From assembly GCA_965601955.1 (NCBI GenBank), contig OZ271855.1:930001-994000 (forward strand): a stretch of DNA of 64,000 nucleotides, in the 5' to 3' direction. The notes beneath the pieces are model-generated. The model saw only the letters and a program-made list of their open reading frames with translations. It made no database searches and was not told the DNA's origin. Position 1 is the stretch's first letter. Every line of letters starts with the position of its first letter. The position numbers and the translations under genes were made by a program. The DNA comes from RHLJ01 sp965601955. GTDB taxonomy: Bacteria; Bacteroidota; Rhodothermia; Balneolales; Balneolaceae. This document shows positions 45,601-53,893 of this stretch, piece by piece.

Positions 45601-46455
45601 AAGAATAATCGTGGAAATAAGCTCAAAGAGTATTGACCATTTCGGAGAAATATTGTTAGAGAGATTGAAAAGCAGCACTCCCATCACCAAAAAAATCAGG
45701 ACAAGAAAGGTAGTTCTCCAATTACTGATTGTATCCTTTTCCTGGAGTATATATTCTTCGATGCCATCAGCTTCGGCTATAATTTCACCTAAGGAGTCAG
45801 CGCTTGCAGTTGATAAAACAGACCGGGCTAATACTTCCTTATTAGTAACTACATTCAGATTAAAAGAAACGGGGAATCCATTGCGCTGACTAAATAATGA
45901 GGCAGGTGCCAGCTCCAGGTTGTTTCCCAGATTAAGTACGTTTTCCTGGGAAAGTTTTACTCTTGTATGAACATCATACCTGGTTACCTCCAGTGAGTCT
46001 TCAACAAAAAAAGGAATAATACTGTAGAGAAAGCTCACATTATTTTCTCTTCCAATAGAGACATAAATGGCATTAGAGCTTTGAAGAGAATTTGTGTCCG
46101 GATTGATGGGCGCAAAATCATTCCACAGCCATTTTGTGCTATCCCTGGTGATTAGTACTCCCCAGAAAGAATATTCTGGAATGACATTCTCAATTAGCGA
46201 CTCTTTTGTTGCTCCAGATTCTATCTGAACCTGAACCTGTTCTGCAAAAGAGGTAGCCTCAGAAGTATAGTTAAAGATATACTGCTGGAAGTTATTGGCT
46301 GCCCGATCAACTGCTTTTTCAGCCAGTTCCTGGACCTCTTTATCGTCAACAAGGTCATCATGAACATTCATCCACTCAAAAAAACCATACCCAATAGCAA
46401 TTATGCTAAGTAAGGCAAATAGCCAGGTAGTGGTATTAAAGGAGGAGGAACTCAT
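42616..46455 (-). CDS. Large NtrY-like sensor histidine kinase
   Basis: The product has 1279 residues, far above the usual NtrY length. A first membrane helix and a sensor region (about 30-240) are followed by a block of several membrane helices (about 245-500). A second extracytoplasmic region precedes another pair of helices (about 770-965) and a HAMP domain near 980-1045. The kinase core has AHEIKNPLTPMK with His1067, an N-box FVNLIKNASEAV, and DNGEGIS and GTGLGLA boxes. No response regulator is adjacent, so its partner lies elsewhere. Confidence 0.9.
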   Translation of the reverse strand: MSSSSFNTTTWLFALLSIIAIGYGFFEWMNVHDDLVDDKEVQELAEKAVDRAANNFQQYIFNYTSEATSFAEQVQVQIESGATKESLIENVIPEYSFWGVLITRDSTKWLWNDFAPINPDTNSLQSSNAIYVSIGRENNVSFLYSIIPFFVEDSLEVTRYDVHTRVKLSQENVLNLGNNLELAPASLFSQRNGFPVSFNLNVVTNKEVLARSVLSTASADSLGEIIAEADGIEEYILQEKDTISNWRTTFLVLIFLVMGVLLFNLSNNISPKWSILFELISTIILWLLVQALSSMAEIEHSSFSILSNTALLNYFINAAFSLLVCFSLSRYLLTSMKRKNSFSKALVIALSFFSTFVLALYFSFFMESTSSVLAGSIINVMDLALFPSGFTLLFYISSCLFFISIAALSLITFRFFLFHYEKRALTPTISFLAGLTSFLIIANAIVYSSPDETWIVIITALFFALIFTLSFFWNRKRLVLQTTSKLRLTFFISYLITCFVYIAFTSGSTFRQNERMKQAAQPFLQEEANEVESITIQLLGNLNESLTASSLTQNDASLEQLVEDYIRPAWLRYTISVQLIDSIGTLISDYTTSLSPPQWSTDFRIQDLQIPFEDEQIRRANLRPVLRYRPINTINANYSDFIRGWIPIFENAESEVITGWILCSVYEEIPQLEKPLRAVISSKQDDSWQETFSVTEYENGSLLRKSITGIPLDISGPTSLSDGILARMEVDSIYTSSFISGSDEIKELYIKKGSDNIVRVATTRMDINRHIFSFLRLFMIVVLSAVLLLFMFSLINNWQILGNLRRFKDRLIDRLIVASLVCLIALVGASYYVLTIQNEQEVRTQLFDRLENLSSSLEQDFSDVEISPEELQRIASVLDVDASLFVDGTLANSTSPQIFSQHLLSKSIPWEVYNKITSERSNQELQVVSFDDQQMMIGYMPWLDEADAVVGIAAVPTFLKAPRFYDRLLSTVSYLIGFYVLIFGLLMIVVGYITAQLTSPLEEIREALKDLSEGDFDARLPVKSKDEIGTLTRAYNEMTHRLKKALDELAQTEREAAWKEMAQQIAHEIKNPLTPMKLNLQHLERQIELAKKDGPDQDQRVSKIASSMIEQIDALNKIASDFSTFAKPIQQGFKKLDINALIQSVGEMYELDKHFSLEINLAKQPLFVHGAKEELRRVFVNLIKNASEAVSSNGRVSIRTELNARKRKVQISVSDNGEGISTEDQKNIFMPNFSTKTSGTGLGLAITKKIIEEHEGEIDFKSEADKGTMFVITLPLVKP

Positions 46456-46471
46456 TACATAGAGCTTAAAC

Positions 46472-47452
46472 CTAAACGGGATTTATCAGATTAGTAATAT
46501 TACGATCCGAAACGCCATTTAATACATTCGAAATTGCTTCTGCTGCCAGCATGCCAATGGCTTCTCGTGTTTCAAAGGTAGCACTTGCGATATGAGGGAG
46601 GAGAGTGCAATTAGGAGCTGTTAAAAGCTGAGGGTGTACTTCTGGCTCTTTTTCAAAAACATCCAGGCCTGCTCCCCAAATTGTTCGATTATGAAGAGCA
46701 TTTGTCAACGCTTCTTCATCAACAACAGGACCCCGGGAAGTATTAATTAACACAGAATGAGCAGGCATAGATTCTAGGATATCTTCATTTACTAAGTGAT
46801 ATGTGTCATCTGTTAAAGGACAATTCACACTTAAAACGTCACTTAGGCTTGCAAGTTCCTTAACAGAGCTAATTCGTTTGCACTCCAACTCTTTTTCAAT
46901 TTGGTCAGGAATTTTTGATCTATTGTGGTAGAGAATATTCATACCAAAGGCTTTCGCTCTTTTTGCAAATGATTGGCCAATTCTACCCATGCCAATAACC
47001 CCGAGTGTTTTCCCGCGGAGTTCCATACCTAAAAAGCCTAAGGGCTCCCATCCTTTAAACTCGTCATTTCTCAAATAGGCTTCTGCCTGATTAAACCTTC
47101 GGGTGGTGGCCATTAACAGGCCCATGGCAAAATCGCCGCAAGCTTCTGTGAGTACATCCGGGGTATTAGCTACTTTTATCCCGAGCCTGGATGCAGCCTC
47201 AACATCGATATTATTATAGCCTACAGCAAAATTAGCTACCACTTTAAGATTGGGTGCTGATTCAAGTACTTCTTTAGTAACCGGAGTAGATAACATGCAC
47301 AGTAGGCCATCATACTTGTGAAGCTCCTGGATAAGTCTCCCGGTGTTTGAAAACTCTCCCTTATTCCCAATAGTAACCTTGCCTACCTTTTCTAAAAATT
47401 GAATGTTTTTATCAGGAATAGGTTCGGTGACCAGGATTTGATAATCAGGCAT
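46472..47452 (-). CDS. D-isomer-specific 2-hydroxyacid dehydrogenase
   Basis: The product has 326 residues. The NAD(P)-binding motif is GVIGMGRIGQ. The catalytic set is visible as Arg in NTSRGPVVDEEAL, Glu in D-V-F-E-K-E-P and His in LPHIASAT. The sequence resembles glyoxylate/hydroxypyruvate reductases (GyaR/GhrB type). It ends 17 bases before the kinase gene begins and starts eight bases after rsfS ends, so it is likely part of the same operon. Confidence 0.9.
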   Translation of the reverse strand: MPDYQILVTEPIPDKNIQFLEKVGKVTIGNKGEFSNTGRLIQELHKYDGLLCMLSTPVTKEVLESAPNLKVVANFAVGYNNIDVEAASRLGIKVANTPDVLTEACGDFAMGLLMATTRRFNQAEAYLRNDEFKGWEPLGFLGMELRGKTLGVIGMGRIGQSFAKRAKAFGMNILYHNRSKIPDQIEKELECKRISSVKELASLSDVLSVNCPLTDDTYHLVNEDILESMPAHSVLINTSRGPVVDEEALTNALHNRTIWGAGLDVFEKEPEVHPQLLTAPNCTLLPHIASATFETREAIGMLAAEAISNVLNGVSDRNITNLINPV

Positions 47453-47460
47453 ATTACCTA

Positions 47461-47862
47461 TTAATCTTCATTTGGGATGTACGTAATCTTCGCGTCGTTC
47501 CACATTCTCTCGATGTTATAGAATTCACGCTTTTCCTTACTCATAATGTGAACTACCGTATTGATATAGTCCAGTATAATCCAGGACCGGGCCTGCAACC
47601 CTTCTTTTTTCCAGGCTTTTTCTTTTGTCGTTTCAAGTAGTTCTTCTTCTACTGAGTCTGCAATGGCTTTAATTTGTGTATCAGAGTTTCCGCTACAAAT
47701 CACAAAATAGTCGGTTAGTGTTGTTAGTTCAGAAACATCTAATACAACAATATCCTGTGCCTTCCTTTTTTGAAGTCCCTCTATAATTATTTCTACCAGG
47801 TTTTTCGAATCCGGATTAGCATCGATGAATTGGTCATTTCCCGGTTGTTTAATATCTGTCAT
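47461..47862 (-). CDS. rsfS: Ribosome silencing factor RsfS
   Basis: RsfS binds L14 and blocks subunit joining when nutrients are low. The 133-residue protein has the family core D-Y-F-V-I-C-S-G-N-S and the W-I-I-L-D-Y-I-N-T-V-V-H segment near the C-terminus. Its ATG directly follows the stop codon of the LytR_C gene, so the two are translationally coupled. Confidence 0.95.
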   Translation of the reverse strand: MTDIKQPGNDQFIDANPDSKNLVEIIIEGLQKRKAQDIVVLDVSELTTLTDYFVICSGNSDTQIKAIADSVEEELLETTKEKAWKKEGLQARSWIILDYINTVVHIMSKEKREFYNIERMWNDAKITYIPNED

Positions 47863-48330
47863 TTACTCCGTGTTAAGTGTTTCATAATCGTGGCCTATTA
47901 CCACAGTTACGTCCAGAAAAAAGTCAGGTGACTCTTCTCTTAATACATTGGCTTCATTTATTCCCAGTGCAGCTGCTACTCGTTTAGCGTTATCCATTAC
48001 TCCACTTCTGGAAATTACGATGGTCTCCTCAAGATCAAAATGATCAAAGTTCCCGGTTTCAACTACATCGAAGCCATTCGATCGTAACAGTCCTGTATAC
48101 GAGTTGGCAATGCCAGCAATTCCACACCCGTTCAATACTTCTATTTGTATGATCTCGCTGATTAGTTGAGAATTATCCTCCGAGCGCTCATTGAATATCC
48201 TGGGATAGATAATACGGGTTGTGAGAGCTACAAGAAGAACGATTAGGAGAATGCTGAGGAAGCCAATTGCAGCATTTAATAACAGGCCCTCTGTATTAGT
48301 ACCGGATTTATCCGGTTGGTTTTCAGTCAT
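47863..48330 (-). CDS. Membrane-anchored LytR C-terminal domain protein
   Basis: The product has 155 residues. One membrane helix (about 14-42) is followed by an extracytoplasmic LytR_C domain starting I-E-V-L-N-G-C-G-I-A-G-I-A. The domain is found attached to LytR-CpsA-Psr enzymes, but here it stands alone without the catalytic part. Its stop codon abuts the rsfS start. The role is unknown, possibly at the cell wall. Confidence 0.85.
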   Translation of the reverse strand: MTENQPDKSGTNTEGLLLNAAIGFLSILLIVLLVALTTRIIYPRIFNERSEDNSQLISEIIQIEVLNGCGIAGIANSYTGLLRSNGFDVVETGNFDHFDLEETIVISRSGVMDNAKRVAAALGINEANVLREESPDFFLDVTVVIGHDYETLNTE

Positions 48331-48340
48331 TCAAATACTT

Positions 48341-48841
48341 TTAATACCAAAAGTCATTAAATCGTCGATCAAAGCGATTAAACCCATAAGGGTTGTATCC
48401 ATAAAATCCTGCAGGTAATTGTCGATATTGAAACTGTATAAACGCTTTATCACTTATTTTATAATTCAGTTCTGCGTTCTCAATTACTACCCTGTTCTGA
48501 AAATTATCTTGTCCGTAAGCTGAACTACCACCGAAAGGAGAATGAAGGAAAGAGACATCCACACGTCCGTTCATTCTAGGGCTGATGTCAAACCGAACAG
48601 TATTCGTATATGCGTTTACGTTTTGATAGCCGCCACCAAACGAGGAAAAGTTCATACTGTATGAGTGACTCATTTCAAGGCTGTTAAAAAATCTATTTAA
48701 CCCACTCTCAACGGTTGGAACCGAGCTGTTTATGATAGGCCCAGAGTAATCATAAGGCGATGCTAAATCAGATCGAAGCTGAGCAAATGCTGTTGAAGAG
48801 AACAGGGCGATAAATAAAACAGGGATAAATAATTTTTTCAT
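48341..48841 (-). CDS. Small secreted protein of unknown function
   Basis: I start at the ATG at 48841 (166 residues); a TTG at 48865 is in frame but would put eight polar residues before the signal peptide. The signal peptide (about 1-20) ends in A-F-A-Q. The rest is beta-rich with many aromatic residues and repeated Asn/Tyr/Phe, as in outer-membrane beta-strands. It could be a small barrel or surface protein. It lies ten bases upstream of the LytR_C gene in the same operon. Confidence 0.7.
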   Translation of the reverse strand: MKKLFIPVLFIALFSSTAFAQLRSDLASPYDYSGPIINSSVPTVESGLNRFFNSLEMSHSYSMNFSSFGGGYQNVNAYTNTVRFDISPRMNGRVDVSFLHSPFGGSSAYGQDNFQNRVVIENAELNYKISDKAFIQFQYRQLPAGFYGYNPYGFNRFDRRFNDFWY

Positions 48842-49013
48842 GAGCTTTTGGCTTTGCTGGTGCAACGCTTGAAGACCGCTTTAATTATACATATTTGGCT
48901 GCTAATAAGAAACAGTATGAATAATGATTCTTCTTTGAAATAGACCTTAAAAAACACTATTTTTGCGCTCTTTTCAAAATGTTTAACCAAATTGTACAAA
49001 TAGCTGAGGAGAG

Positions 49014-50069
49014 ATGAAACTCACCGACTTTAGATACGAAATTGAAGGACTTAACATTCCTGATAAGCCATTAAAAAAACGAGATGACGCAAAGCTCATG
49101 GTTCTTAACCGGGCCGAGCAAACTATTGAACATCGCAAATTCTCTGACATCCATGAGTATCTCAATGAAGGTGATGTGGTTGTTTATAATAACACAAAAG
49201 TTTTCCCGGCGCGGCTGAATGGAAAGAAGGAAAAGACGGAAGCGGATATTGAAGTCTTTTTATTAAGAGAACTTCAGCCCGAGAATATGCTCTGGGATGT
49301 ATTAGTTGAGCCTGCTCGAAAAATCCGTATTGGAAATAAGCTCTATTTTGGAGAAGGGGAAAATGAATTGATGGCCGAGGTTGTTGACAATACCACCTCA
49401 AGAGGTCGAACTATTCGATTTCTTTTTGACGGGCCAAATACGGAATTGTATGAGCGCCTTGATGAGCTAGGCAAAATGCCTCTTCCTCCTTACATAGAAA
49501 GAGAGCCGGTAGACGAAGACAAAGAACAGTACCAAACAGTTTATGCAACGGAGCGTGGAGCTGTGGCAGCACCTACAGCTGGTATGCACCTGACTGAAGA
49601 ATTGATTGAGAAGATTAAAGCTAAAGGGGTGGAGTTTCTACCCATTACCCTTCACATCGGCTGGGGAACCTTCCGAAATGTAGAGGTAGAAGATCTGACC
49701 AAGCACCGGATGGATTCTGAAAACTATTTCATTTCTCAGGACACTTCGGATAAAATTAATATCGCTCTAAAGAAAAAGAAGAATAAAGTAGTAGCTATTG
49801 GTACAAGCGTGGTCCGTGCAATTGAAACTAGTGTGATGGCAAGTGGGATGTCGAAAATGGGAACAGGATGGACCGATAAATTCATTTACCCTCCATATCA
49901 GTTCAAGATTACTGAGGCCTTAGTTACCAATTTTCATCGTCCGGAGTCTACATTATTAATGCTTGGCGCAGCATTTGCTGAGTATGACTTTTTAATGAAG
50001 GCTTACGAAGAAGCTAAGGAAAAGAATTATCGCCTGTTTTCCTTTGGCGATGCAATGCTGATTATCTAA
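49014..50069 (+). CDS. queA: tRNA ribosyltransferase-isomerase QueA
   Basis: QueA transfers ribosyl from SAM to preQ1 in tRNA, late in queuosine synthesis. The 351-residue protein has V-V-Y-N-N-T-K-V-F-P-A-R-L, the G-A-V-A-A-P-T-A-G-M-H signature and the L-H-I-G-W-G-T-F motif. Length is normal. A GAGGAGAG ribosome binding site precedes the ATG, unusually strong for this genome. It starts an operon with ispD, ispF and a DedA gene. Confidence 0.96.
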   Translation: MKLTDFRYEIEGLNIPDKPLKKRDDAKLMVLNRAEQTIEHRKFSDIHEYLNEGDVVVYNNTKVFPARLNGKKEKTEADIEVFLLRELQPENMLWDVLVEPARKIRIGNKLYFGEGENELMAEVVDNTTSRGRTIRFLFDGPNTELYERLDELGKMPLPPYIEREPVDEDKEQYQTVYATERGAVAAPTAGMHLTEELIEKIKAKGVEFLPITLHIGWGTFRNVEVEDLTKHRMDSENYFISQDTSDKINIALKKKKNKVVAIGTSVVRAIETSVMASGMSKMGTGWTDKFIYPPYQFKITEALVTNFHRPESTLLMLGAAFAEYDFLMKAYEEAKEKNYRLFSFGDAMLII

Positions 50070-50070
50070 A

Positions 50071-50763
50071 ATGTCTAAGCTGGCAGTCATAATACCGGCT
50101 GCCGGTTCCGGTACTCGAATGGGTACCCGGATTCCAAAGCCATTTATAGAGTTAGAGGGCGCTACTATCCTGGAGCATGCACTTCGCAATTTTTCCAAGC
50201 TCCCTAGTCTTGCAGAGATTATTGTAGCCACTTCTGAAGAGTGGTTGGAAAAAGTTGAAATAATACTGGCTTCGTTCAAAAAAGACGGGATCCGGGTAAA
50301 AGTGATTGAAGGTGGTGCCGAGCGACAGTTTTCAATCCACAACGCATTAAAACATCTAGGTAGTGAAATTGATCTCGTAGCTGTACATGATGCCGTTCGT
50401 CCATTCATTTCTCCAATACTAATCGAGGCTTGTTGCGAGAAAGCGTTGAGCTTAGGAGCTGCAATAATTGCCGTTCCCGCAAAAGATACGATCAAAAAAG
50501 TGGATCAGGATAAGCTAATAGAGGGGACGCCCGATAGAGAATTTCTTTGGCAGGCTCAAACACCACAGATTTTTAAGAAAGAAAAAATAGTGGAAGCCTA
50601 TGAGGCTGCTGTATCATCTGGTTTTGTGGGAACTGATGATGCATCTTTAGTAGAACAACTTGGGTATAGCATTGGGATTGTGGAAGGTGACCGAAGGAAT
50701 TTAAAGATTACTTACCCAATAGATTTGAAAATAGCTGAACTGATCCTTAAAGAGGAAATTTGA
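50071..50763 (+). CDS. ispD: 2-C-methyl-D-erythritol 4-phosphate cytidylyltransferase
   Basis: IspD makes CDP-methylerythritol in the MEP pathway. The 230-residue protein has the nucleotide-binding P-A-A-G-S-G-T-R-M-G and the substrate motif V-H-D-A-V-R-P. It starts one base after queA ends, and its stop codon lies just before the ispF start. The pairing of ispD with ispF is common. Confidence 0.96.
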   Translation: MSKLAVIIPAAGSGTRMGTRIPKPFIELEGATILEHALRNFSKLPSLAEIIVATSEEWLEKVEIILASFKKDGIRVKVIEGGAERQFSIHNALKHLGSEIDLVAVHDAVRPFISPILIEACCEKALSLGAAIIAVPAKDTIKKVDQDKLIEGTPDREFLWQAQTPQIFKKEKIVEAYEAAVSSGFVGTDDASLVEQLGYSIGIVEGDRRNLKITYPIDLKIAELILKEEI

Positions 50764-50765
50764 TC

Positions 50766-51239
50766 ATGAGAATAGGATACGGTTTTGACATCCATAAACT
50801 CGTTCCGGGAAGGAAGTTGATTCTCGGAGGTGTAGAAATACCTTTTGAGAAGGGGCTTATTGGACATTCTGATGCTGATGTACTTCTTCATGCTATTACG
50901 GACGCTTTATTAGGTGCACTAGCTCTTGGAGATATTGGTCAACATTTTCCAGATAATGATCCTAAATATAAAGGCGCAGACAGTAGGGTTCTTTTGAAGT
51001 ACTGCTATGGGTTAATTCTGGAGCAAGGGTATAAACTTGTTAATCTGGATGCCACTATTGTAGCGGAGCGGCCAAAGCTTATGCAGTATCTTCCAAAAAT
51101 AAGAGAAACTATTGCTACTGATCTAAGTGCTGAAATAGATCAGGTCTCTATAAAAGCAACTACTTCGGAAAAGATGGGTTTTGTAGGGAGAGAGGAAGGG
51201 ATATCTGCCACTGCAGTCGTATTAATTGAAAAAACCTAA
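50766..51239 (+). CDS. ispF: 2-C-methyl-D-erythritol 2,4-cyclodiphosphate synthase
   Basis: IspF closes the cyclodiphosphate ring in the MEP pathway. I start at the ATG at 50766 (157 residues, M-R-I-G-Y-G-F-D-I-H); a TTG at 50760 is in frame. The metal-binding D-I-H and the GHSDADVLLHAI motif are present. It follows ispD by two bases. Confidence 0.96.
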   Translation: MRIGYGFDIHKLVPGRKLILGGVEIPFEKGLIGHSDADVLLHAITDALLGALALGDIGQHFPDNDPKYKGADSRVLLKYCYGLILEQGYKLVNLDATIVAERPKLMQYLPKIRETIATDLSAEIDQVSIKATTSEKMGFVGREEGISATAVVLIEKT

Positions 51240-51240
51240 A

Positions 51241-51891
51241 ATGGCTGAACAAATTGTTCAATCAATAGTTGACTGGATTTATCTCATTCCCCCATTGGGC
51301 ATTTACCTCATTTTTATAGCCATCGCCTATGTTGAAAATGTGCTTCCACCCCTGCCAGGAGATGTGCTTCTTGCATTTGGAGGGTATCTTGCTGCTGATG
51401 GAAGTTTATCTCTTCCGGTTCTGTGGATAATTACAGTGCTTGCTTCAGTGGTAGGATTTATGAATATGTACTGGATAGGCCATAAGCTGGGCGGGCATGT
51501 TGAAGAAAATAAGGAGACGCATTTCTTGCTCAGGTTTATCAACTATAAATACTTCGAGAAAGGAAAAAAATGGATGGGGAAGTATGGACAATGGGTGATT
51601 TTTGGCAATCGTTTTTTGGCAGGCACTCGTTCGGTAATCTCTCTTACTGCGGGGATGTCTCACTTAAACCTGCGGTTTACCATCCTAAATTCTTTTATAA
51701 GTTCGGCTCTTTGGAATGCCTTATTGCTATTAGCAGGCTGGTTTGTCAGGGATAACTGGCAGGTAATTGGAGGGTATCTATCCACCTATGGGAAAGTCAT
51801 ACTGTTTTGTATCGGTATAACAATTTTAGCTCGTTTTCTGTGGGTTAAATTCGGTAGAAAAATCCCTTCTGAAAATGAAGTTGAAGAGTGA
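51241..51891 (+). CDS. DedA family (VTT domain) membrane protein
   Basis: I start at the ATG at 51241 (216 residues); a TTG at 51226 is in frame but overlaps ispF. About five membrane segments are present, with the family motifs P-P-L-P-G-D-V-L-L and G-N-R-F-L-A-G-T-R. DedA proteins act in lipid carrier recycling and membrane potential. It follows ispF by a single base, so it is in the same operon. Confidence 0.92.
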   Translation: MAEQIVQSIVDWIYLIPPLGIYLIFIAIAYVENVLPPLPGDVLLAFGGYLAADGSLSLPVLWIITVLASVVGFMNMYWIGHKLGGHVEENKETHFLLRFINYKYFEKGKKWMGKYGQWVIFGNRFLAGTRSVISLTAGMSHLNLRFTILNSFISSALWNALLLLAGWFVRDNWQVIGGYLSTYGKVILFCIGITILARFLWVKFGRKIPSENEVEE

Positions 51892-51911
51892 AATTTTTTG
51901 CTATTCAAATG

Positions 51912-51940
51912 TTGACAATTTTTGAATACATGGGTATTTT
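51912..51940 (+). promoter_or_regulatory. Sigma-70-type promoter for the tRNA-tuf operon
   Basis: TTGACA (51912-51917) and TATTTT (51935-51940) are separated by exactly 17 bases. The first tRNA begins at 51959, about 12 bases beyond the expected start site. This is the clearest -35/-10 pair in the window. Confidence 0.7.
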
Positions 51941-51958
51941 TTAAGTCTTTCGCAAAAA

Positions 51959-52031
51959 GCCAGTGTAGCTCAGTTGGTAGAGCAACGGTTTTGTAAACCG
52001 TCGGTCATCGGTTCGAATCCGGTCACTGGCT
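51959..52031 (+). tRNA. tRNA-Thr (anticodon TGT)
   Basis: A 73-base cloverleaf: acceptor GCCAGTG pairs with CACTGGC, the anticodon stem ACGGT/ACCGT holds the loop TTTGTAA, and the T-arm has GGTTCGAATCC. The anticodon TGT reads ACA and related codons. No CCA is encoded. Confidence 0.96.
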
Positions 52032-52044
52032 CGACTTGTGAAAT

Positions 52045-52127
52045 GGGGAGATACCAAAGCGGCCAACTGGGGCAGACTGTAAATCTGTTGTCTTACGACT
52101 TCGTAGGTTCGAATCCTGCTCTCCCCA
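52045..52127 (+). tRNA. tRNA-Tyr (anticodon GTA)
   Basis: An 83-base class II tRNA: acceptor GGGGAGA pairs with TCTCCCC, the anticodon loop is CTGTAAA with GTA, and there is a long variable arm as usual for bacterial tRNA-Tyr. No CCA is encoded. Confidence 0.96.
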
Positions 52128-52143
52128 CTTGACATATTGATCA

Positions 52144-52216
52144 GCGAGCGTAACTCAATTGGTAGAGTGTCAGCCTTCCAAGCTGAATGTTGCCGGTTCG
52201 ATCCCGGTCGCTCGCT
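52144..52216 (+). tRNA. tRNA-Gly (anticodon TCC)
   Basis: A 73-base cloverleaf: acceptor GCGAGCG pairs with CGCTCGC, and the anticodon stem TCAGC/GCTGA holds CTTCCAA, so the anticodon is TCC. No CCA is encoded. Confidence 0.96.
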
Positions 52217-52227
52217 CAAGCAACTAA

Positions 52228-52299
<72 letters not shown>

Positions 52300-52357
52300 C
52301 TCAAGTTGATATGTTTCGGAAGAAATTTTTTAACAAAACACATAAACTAAATTAGAC

Positions 52358-53545
52358 ATGGCAAAAGAGACCTTTCAACGCACCAAGCCCCACGTGAATG
52401 TGGGCACCATTGGTCACGTAGATCACGGCAAGACGACCTTGACGGCGGCGATCACGACGGTAATGGCGAAGACCTATGGGGGAGAAGCCCAGGCCTTCGA
52501 TCAGATTGACAACGCTCCGGAAGAAAGAGAGCGTGGGATTACCATCGCCACGGCGCACGTGGAGTATGAGTCTGAGGCACGTCACTACGCGCACGTAGAC
52601 TGCCCAGGCCACGCCGACTATGTGAAGAACATGGTAACAGGTGCGGCTCAGATGGACGGTGCTATTTTAGTAGTAGCGGCTACCGATGGCCCGATGCCAC
52701 AAACCCGCGAGCACATCTTGCTAGCTCGTCAGGTGGGGGTGCCTCAAATCGTAGTGTTCATGAACAAGGTAGACTTGGTGGACGATGAGGAGCTTCTTGA
52801 GCTGGTAGAGCTGGAAGTGCGTGAGCTGCTTTCTAGCTATGAGTTTGATGGCGATGACATTCCTGTGATCCAGGGATCAGCCCTTGGTGCTCTAAACGGC
52901 GAAGCGCAGTGGGAAGAGAAGATTGTGGAGCTTATCCAGGCAGTGGATACCACGATTCCTACTCCAGAGCGTGATGTAGACAAGCCGTTCTTGATGCCGG
53001 TGGAAGATGTGTTCTCTATTACGGGTCGTGGCACGGTAGCAACAGGCCGTATCGAGCGTGGCATCTTGAAGCTTAACGACGAGATCGAGATCGTAGGGAT
53101 CGTAGAAGAGCCGTTGAAGAGTGTAGTGACGGGCATCGAGATGTTCCGTAGGCTGCTTGACCAGGGTCAGGCGGGCGACAACGCGGGGATCCTGCTTCGA
53201 GGGATTGCCAAGGAAGACATCCAGCGCGGGATGGTGCTGTGTAAGCCAGGCTCGATCACCCCACACAAGAAGTTTGAGTGTGAGGTGTACGTGTTGAGCA
53301 AAGATGAAGGAGGCCGTCACACGCCGTTCTTCAAGGGCTACCGTCCGCAGTTCTATTTCCGAACTACGGATGTAACGGGAGCGTGTGAGCTACCTTCTGG
53401 GGTGGAGATGGTAATGCCTGGCGACAATGTGAAGTTGTCGGTAGAGTTGATTCAGCCGGTGGCGATGGAAGAAGGGCTGCGTTTTGCGATCCGAGAGGGT
53501 GGGCGAACCGTAGGGGCCGGAGTGGTAACTAAAATCTTAGATTAA
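52358..53545 (+). CDS. tuf: Elongation factor Tu
   Basis: EF-Tu delivers aminoacyl-tRNA to the ribosome. The 395-residue protein has GHVDHGKTT (P-loop), D-C-P-G-H-A-D-Y, the N-K-V-D specificity motif and normal domains 2 and 3. Its base use differs from its neighbours: 34 of the 60 bases from 52381 are G or C, against 20 of 60 in rplL from 56281. Since both are highly expressed, that contrast is odd. It lies between tRNA genes, co-transcribed with them. Confidence 0.98.
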   Translation: MAKETFQRTKPHVNVGTIGHVDHGKTTLTAAITTVMAKTYGGEAQAFDQIDNAPEERERGITIATAHVEYESEARHYAHVDCPGHADYVKNMVTGAAQMDGAILVVAATDGPMPQTREHILLARQVGVPQIVVFMNKVDLVDDEELLELVELEVRELLSSYEFDGDDIPVIQGSALGALNGEAQWEEKIVELIQAVDTTIPTPERDVDKPFLMPVEDVFSITGRGTVATGRIERGILKLNDEIEIVGIVEEPLKSVVTGIEMFRRLLDQGQAGDNAGILLRGIAKEDIQRGMVLCKPGSITPHKKFECEVYVLSKDEGGRHTPFFKGYRPQFYFRTTDVTGACELPSGVEMVMPGDNVKLSVELIQPVAMEEGLRFAIREGGRTVGAGVVTKILD

Positions 53546-53574
53546 TTCTAAGAACATATTCGCGTAGCGCACGT

Positions 53575-53601
53575 AGAGTAGGCAGTTTTACTGTCTACTC
53601 T
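53575..53601 (+). terminator. Hairpin after tuf
   Basis: AGAGTAGGCAG (53575-53585) pairs with CTGTCTACTCT (53591-53601), with one G-T pair and a TTTTA loop. No T-run follows, so it is a weak terminator or an RNA processing site before tRNA-Trp. Confidence 0.6.
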
Positions 53602-53612
53602 TGTGTGTATCT

Positions 53613-53685
53613 ACGGGTGTAGCTCAGTTGGTAGAGCACTGGTCTCCAAAACCAGGTGTCGGGAGTTCGAGTCTCTCCACCCGTG
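53613..53685 (+). tRNA. tRNA-Trp (anticodon CCA)
   Basis: A 73-base cloverleaf: acceptor ACGGGTG pairs with CACCCGT, and the anticodon stem CTGGT/ACCAG holds CTCCAAA with CCA. It sits between tuf and secE, a conserved position. Confidence 0.96.
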
Positions 53686-53707
53686 CAACATTATATAGTA
53701 CTGTAAC

Positions 53708-53893
53708 ATGGAAAAACTTATAAATTTTTTTGAGAGTGTCGGAAACGAGTTCAAAAAGGTTTCCTGGCCTACTCAAAAAGAGTTAGTAGATAACACAATC
53801 ATAGTAGTTGTATTCTCAATCATAGTATCAGCATTCATCTTTGGGATTGATCAGGTATATAGTACAGTACTAGAAGCTATTTATAACAGATAA
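53708..53893 (+). CDS. secE: Preprotein translocase subunit SecE
   Basis: The product has 61 residues. The amphipathic stretch F-K-K-V-S-W-P-T-Q-K-E-L is the SecE signature, followed by one membrane helix (about 30-53). SecE clamps SecY in the translocon. Its stop codon overlaps the start of nusG by one base. Confidence 0.93.
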   Translation: MEKLINFFESVGNEFKKVSWPTQKELVDNTIIVVVFSIIVSAFIFGIDQVYSTVLEAIYNR

